Source: Streptomyces echinatus
GTDB lineage: Bacteria; Actinomycetota; Actinomycetes; Streptomycetales; Streptomycetaceae
Length of the DNA stretch: 64,000 bases
Assembly: GCF_014203595.1 (NCBI RefSeq)
Contig: NZ_JACHJK010000003.1
Coordinates: forward strand, 701,564-765,563
Direction of reading: 5' to 3'
The number at the start of each line of letters is the position of its first letter. Positions within the stretch are counted from its first letter, which is position 1. The notes beneath the pieces were generated by a model. The model was not told the DNA's origin and made no database searches. It worked only from the letters and a program-made list of their open reading frames with translations. The position numbers and the translations under genes were made by a program. Shown one piece after another: positions 60,336-64,000 of this stretch.

Positions 60336-61928
60336 TCAGTCGGTGGGCAGCAGGACGCCGGGGTTGAGAAGACCCTCGGGGTCCAGTCGGCGCTTGACGG
60401 CGCGCAAGGCCGAGATGCCGAGCGGACCGGCCTCGCGGACGTACCAGTCGCGGTGGTCGGTGCCGACCCCGTGGTGGTGGGAGATGGTGCCGCCGGCGGC
60501 CAGCACGGCCTCGTTGGCGGCGTGCTTGGCGGGCGTCCAGTGGGCCACCGGGTCCTCGCCCTGGGCGCTGACGACGGTGAAGTACAGCGAGGCACCGTTC
60601 TCGTAGACGTGGGAGATGTGGCACATCACCAGGGGCGGGGTGCCGGCCTCGGTGAGGGTGTCCGTCAGCGCGGTGCGGACGGCCGTGTACAGGTCCGGGA
60701 CGCGCGACCAGAAGGCCGCGGTCTCCAGCGTCTCGGCGAAGGCGCCCACGTCGAGCAGGGCGTCGCGCAGGTAGGGCGCGGAGTAGCGGCCGTGCGCCCA
60801 GCGTTCGCCGGGTTCCGCGCCGACCAGGGTGCCGCCGCAGGCCGTCAGGACGGCCGCCGCCCGCTCGCGGCGGTGTGCGGTGTCCTCCGGCGTTCCCTCG
60901 TACCCGGCGATCGCGAGGCAGCCGGCGCCGCCCTGCGCCAGGTCGGCGCCGATCGCGTCGGGCTGGGCAAGGCCGATCAGCGTCTCGGTCTCGTCGGACA
61001 GGCGCAGCACGGTCGGCCGTGGCCCGTCCTGGGCGAGCCGGCGCAGTGCGGCGGCACCCTCCTCGAAGGAGCCGAACCGCCAGCCCTCGTACACCCGGAC
61101 CTCGGGCAGGGGGCGGATCCGCACGGTGACGGAGGTGATGACGCCGAAGGCGCCCTCGGAGCCCAGGACCAGCTGGCGCAGGTCGGGACCGGCGGCGGAG
61201 CGCGGGGCCCGGCCGGTCTCGAGGGTGCCCTCGGGGGTGGCGACGGTCAGGCCGAGGACCATCTCGTCGAAGCGGCCGTATCCGGCGGACGCCTGCCCGC
61301 TGGAGCGGGCGGCGGCGAAACCGCCGATGGTGGCCCACTCGAAGGACTGCGGGAAGTGGCCGAGGGTGAAGCCCTGTTCGGCGAGCAGGGCCTCGGCCTC
61401 GGGGGCGCGCAGGCCCGGCTGGAGGGTCGCGGTGCGGGAGACGGGGTCCAGGTCGAGCAGGCCGTTCATGCGGCGCAGGTCCAGGGCGACGAACGCGCTG
61501 CGCTGCGGGGCGAGTCCGCCGACCACCGAGGTGCCGCCGCCGAAGGGGACGACGGCCAGGCCGTGCGCGGCGCAGGCGCGCAGGACGGCGAGGACCTCGT
61601 CGTGACCGGCCGGCAGGACGACGGCCTGGGGTACGTCGGCAAGGTCGCCGGCGCGCATGCGCAGCAGGTCGGGGGTGGACTTGCCGCGGGTGTGCCGGAC
61701 GCGGCTCTCCGGGTCGGTGCGCACGTGCTCGTCGCCGCCGACGGCGTCGGCGAGCGCCTTCAGGGCGGCGGACTCGGCCGTGGTGGCGGGCGGGCGGACG
61801 TCCTCGAGGGCGAGTGCGGGCGTGGTCTGCGGCTTGACGCCGAGCAGGTCGCGCAGCAGCCCGGTCACCGTCTCGGGCAGCGGCGCCGCCTTGGCCGGGT
61901 CGCCCCAGCCGTTCCACAGCATGTCCAT
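60336..61928 (-). CDS. FAD-binding oxidase, AGPS-like, copy 2
   Basis: A 530-residue paralogue of the gene at 3550-5157. It has VPFGGGTSVVGG near 128 and HHHGVGTDHRDWYVREAGPLG near 482, and ends LNPGVLLPTD. HHHGVG is the AGPS active-site block more closely than the HHHAVG of copy 1. By family it would form an ether bond on dihydroxyacetone phosphate, or oxidise a 2-hydroxy acid. ATG 61928 (MDMLWNGWGDPAKAAPL) follows GAGGACG. First gene of an operon with the lipid kinase, divergent from a TetR gene coupled to glpD. Confidence 0.88.
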   Translation of the reverse strand: MDMLWNGWGDPAKAAPLPETVTGLLRDLLGVKPQTTPALALEDVRPPATTAESAALKALADAVGGDEHVRTDPESRVRHTRGKSTPDLLRMRAGDLADVPQAVVLPAGHDEVLAVLRACAAHGLAVVPFGGGTSVVGGLAPQRSAFVALDLRRMNGLLDLDPVSRTATLQPGLRAPEAEALLAEQGFTLGHFPQSFEWATIGGFAAARSSGQASAGYGRFDEMVLGLTVATPEGTLETGRAPRSAAGPDLRQLVLGSEGAFGVITSVTVRIRPLPEVRVYEGWRFGSFEEGAAALRRLAQDGPRPTVLRLSDETETLIGLAQPDAIGADLAQGGAGCLAIAGYEGTPEDTAHRRERAAAVLTACGGTLVGAEPGERWAHGRYSAPYLRDALLDVGAFAETLETAAFWSRVPDLYTAVRTALTDTLTEAGTPPLVMCHISHVYENGASLYFTVVSAQGEDPVAHWTPAKHAANEAVLAAGGTISHHHGVGTDHRDWYVREAGPLGISALRAVKRRLDPEGLLNPGVLLPTD

Positions 61929-62019
61929 TGAACGGTCGTCCTCACAGGTCGGTGTGCTCGGCTCGCGCGGCTCGGCTGCCGTCTCCGGGGCCGGACCGCT
62001 TCCGTCCCGCCCCCGGGGC

Positions 62020-62034
62020 GTTACACTGTGACAC
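62020..62034. promoter_or_regulatory. Operator-like dyad over the TetR -10
   Basis: GTTACAC-T-GTGACAC is an imperfect dyad (5 of 7 pairs) that ends directly at the TetR ATG 62035. It contains TACACT (62022-62027), the likely -10, so the transcript would be leaderless. Confidence 0.55.
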
Positions 62035-62630
62035 ATGACGCCTATTCGTCACAACGGTTCGGACAGTGATTCCGTGCTCGACGCGGCACGCGACTGTGTG
62101 CTCGCCGTCGGGGTACGGCGCACGACGCTCGCCGACGTCGCCCGCCGCGCCGGTGTCTCCCGGATGACGCTGTACCGGCGCTGGCCGGACCTGCAGACCC
62201 TCGTGGGCGATCTGATGACCCGGGAGTGGATCGAGGTGGCCACCCGGGCCATACCGGCAGCCACGCCCGGTGTCGGCACACGCTCCCGGATCGTGGACGG
62301 GATGGTGGCCGGCGTGGAGGCGTTCCGGGCACATCCCCTCTTCCGCAAGATCCTCGACGTGGATCCGGAACTGCTGCTGCCGTACGTGCTCGACCGGCGC
62401 GGCGCGAGTCAGGAGGCGCTGCTGATGCTGCTGGCCGACGCGCTGCGCGAGGGCCACGCGGACGGGTCGGTCCGGCCCGGCCACACCGAACGGCAGGCGC
62501 GCGCCCTGCTGTTGACCGTGCAGTCCTTCACGCTGTCCCTGCGCACGATGACCGACGAGAACGATCCGGAGCTGGACTCCGCCGCGTTCCTCGGTGAGCT
62601 GCGCACCCTTCTGGAGAGGACCCTGACGCC

Positions 62631-62634
<4 letters not shown>
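62035..62634 (+). CDS. TetR family regulator (partner of FAD oxidase copy 2)
   Basis: 199 residues: RTTLADVARRAGVSRMTLYRRWPDLQTLVGDLM is the TetR HTH, and the ligand domain runs to the C-terminus. Its stop shares ATGA with the glpD start, so it is co-translated with glpD, and it is divergent from the FAD oxidase. It is in a position to coordinate both sides with glycerolipid supply. ATG 62035 appears leaderless. Confidence 0.92.

Positions 62635-64000
<1,366 letters not shown>

Overview
The window reads as a piece of Streptomyces (or very close actinomycete) chromosome. The base composition is very GC-rich and codons end almost always in G or C. GTG starts and gene-to-gene ATGA/GTGA overlaps are common. 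Typical Streptomyces families are present: a streptogrisin-type protease, an LCP wall ligase, a DUF1206 membrane protein, lipoproteins and many TetR/LysR/MFS genes. There is no integrase, transposase, plasmid or phage gene, no tRNA or rRNA, and no CRISPR array. It looks like accessory chromosomal-arm DNA made of many small, independently regulated units. The species cannot be fixed from the sequence alone.

Layout. 0-13.8 kb: a GH78 rhamnosidase cut by the window edge, a first AGPS-like FAD oxidase divergent from a TetR gene over a long palindrome, a methyltransferase, a secreted GH129/GH101-like glycosidase, a LysR gene, a 5'-truncated radical SAM pseudogene coupled to a small helical protein, a PepSY lipoprotein and a drug exporter. 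13.8-19.5 kb: a HIT-like protein, a small flavin-nucleotide-binding type protein, an OmpR/MprB-like two-component pair and a streptogrisin-like protease behind a LacI-type palindrome. 19.6-25.6 kb: htpG, an SRPBCC protein, an unknown protein plus DUF2235 hydrolase operon, and a lipoprotein. 25.7-29.2 kb: divergent secreted polysaccharide lyase and GH5 glycanase.

29.3-33.8 kb is the clearest system: a copper-type module. It has a CopZ-like chaperone, an MFS carrier coupled to a cysteine-synthase-like PLP enzyme, a His-rich small protein and a secreted metal-binding-type protein. CsoR-like TACCCC/GGGGTA boxes lie in front of the chaperone gene and inside the promoter of the secreted protein gene. 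33.9-46.8 kb is a mixed stretch: MFS, pirin, small proteins, a ferredoxin/metallo-beta-lactamase protein, a P-loop kinase, a DHA2 exporter, an orphan molybdo-dehydrogenase FAD subunit, LysR/beta-propeller, and TetR/epimerase. 46.8-59.3 kb: MMPL exporter, DUF1206, LCP, urea-transporter-like protein, STAS protein, a 25-residue bL37-like ribosomal protein, a GreA-like factor, an Hsp100 ATPase, a DyP peroxidase and a degenerate Nudix protein.

59.4-64.0 kb: a second AGPS-like FAD oxidase with a lipid kinase, divergent from a TetR gene that overlaps glpD (cut by the window end). The FAD oxidase/TetR arrangement therefore occurs twice, near both ends. In the second copy it is tied to glycerol-3-phosphate oxidation and lipid phosphorylation, which suggests a glycerolipid or ether-lipid branch. 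The strongest leads are this duplicated cassette, the copper module with its PLP enzyme and carrier, the truncated radical SAM gene, and several well-formed operators without an obvious cognate regulator.
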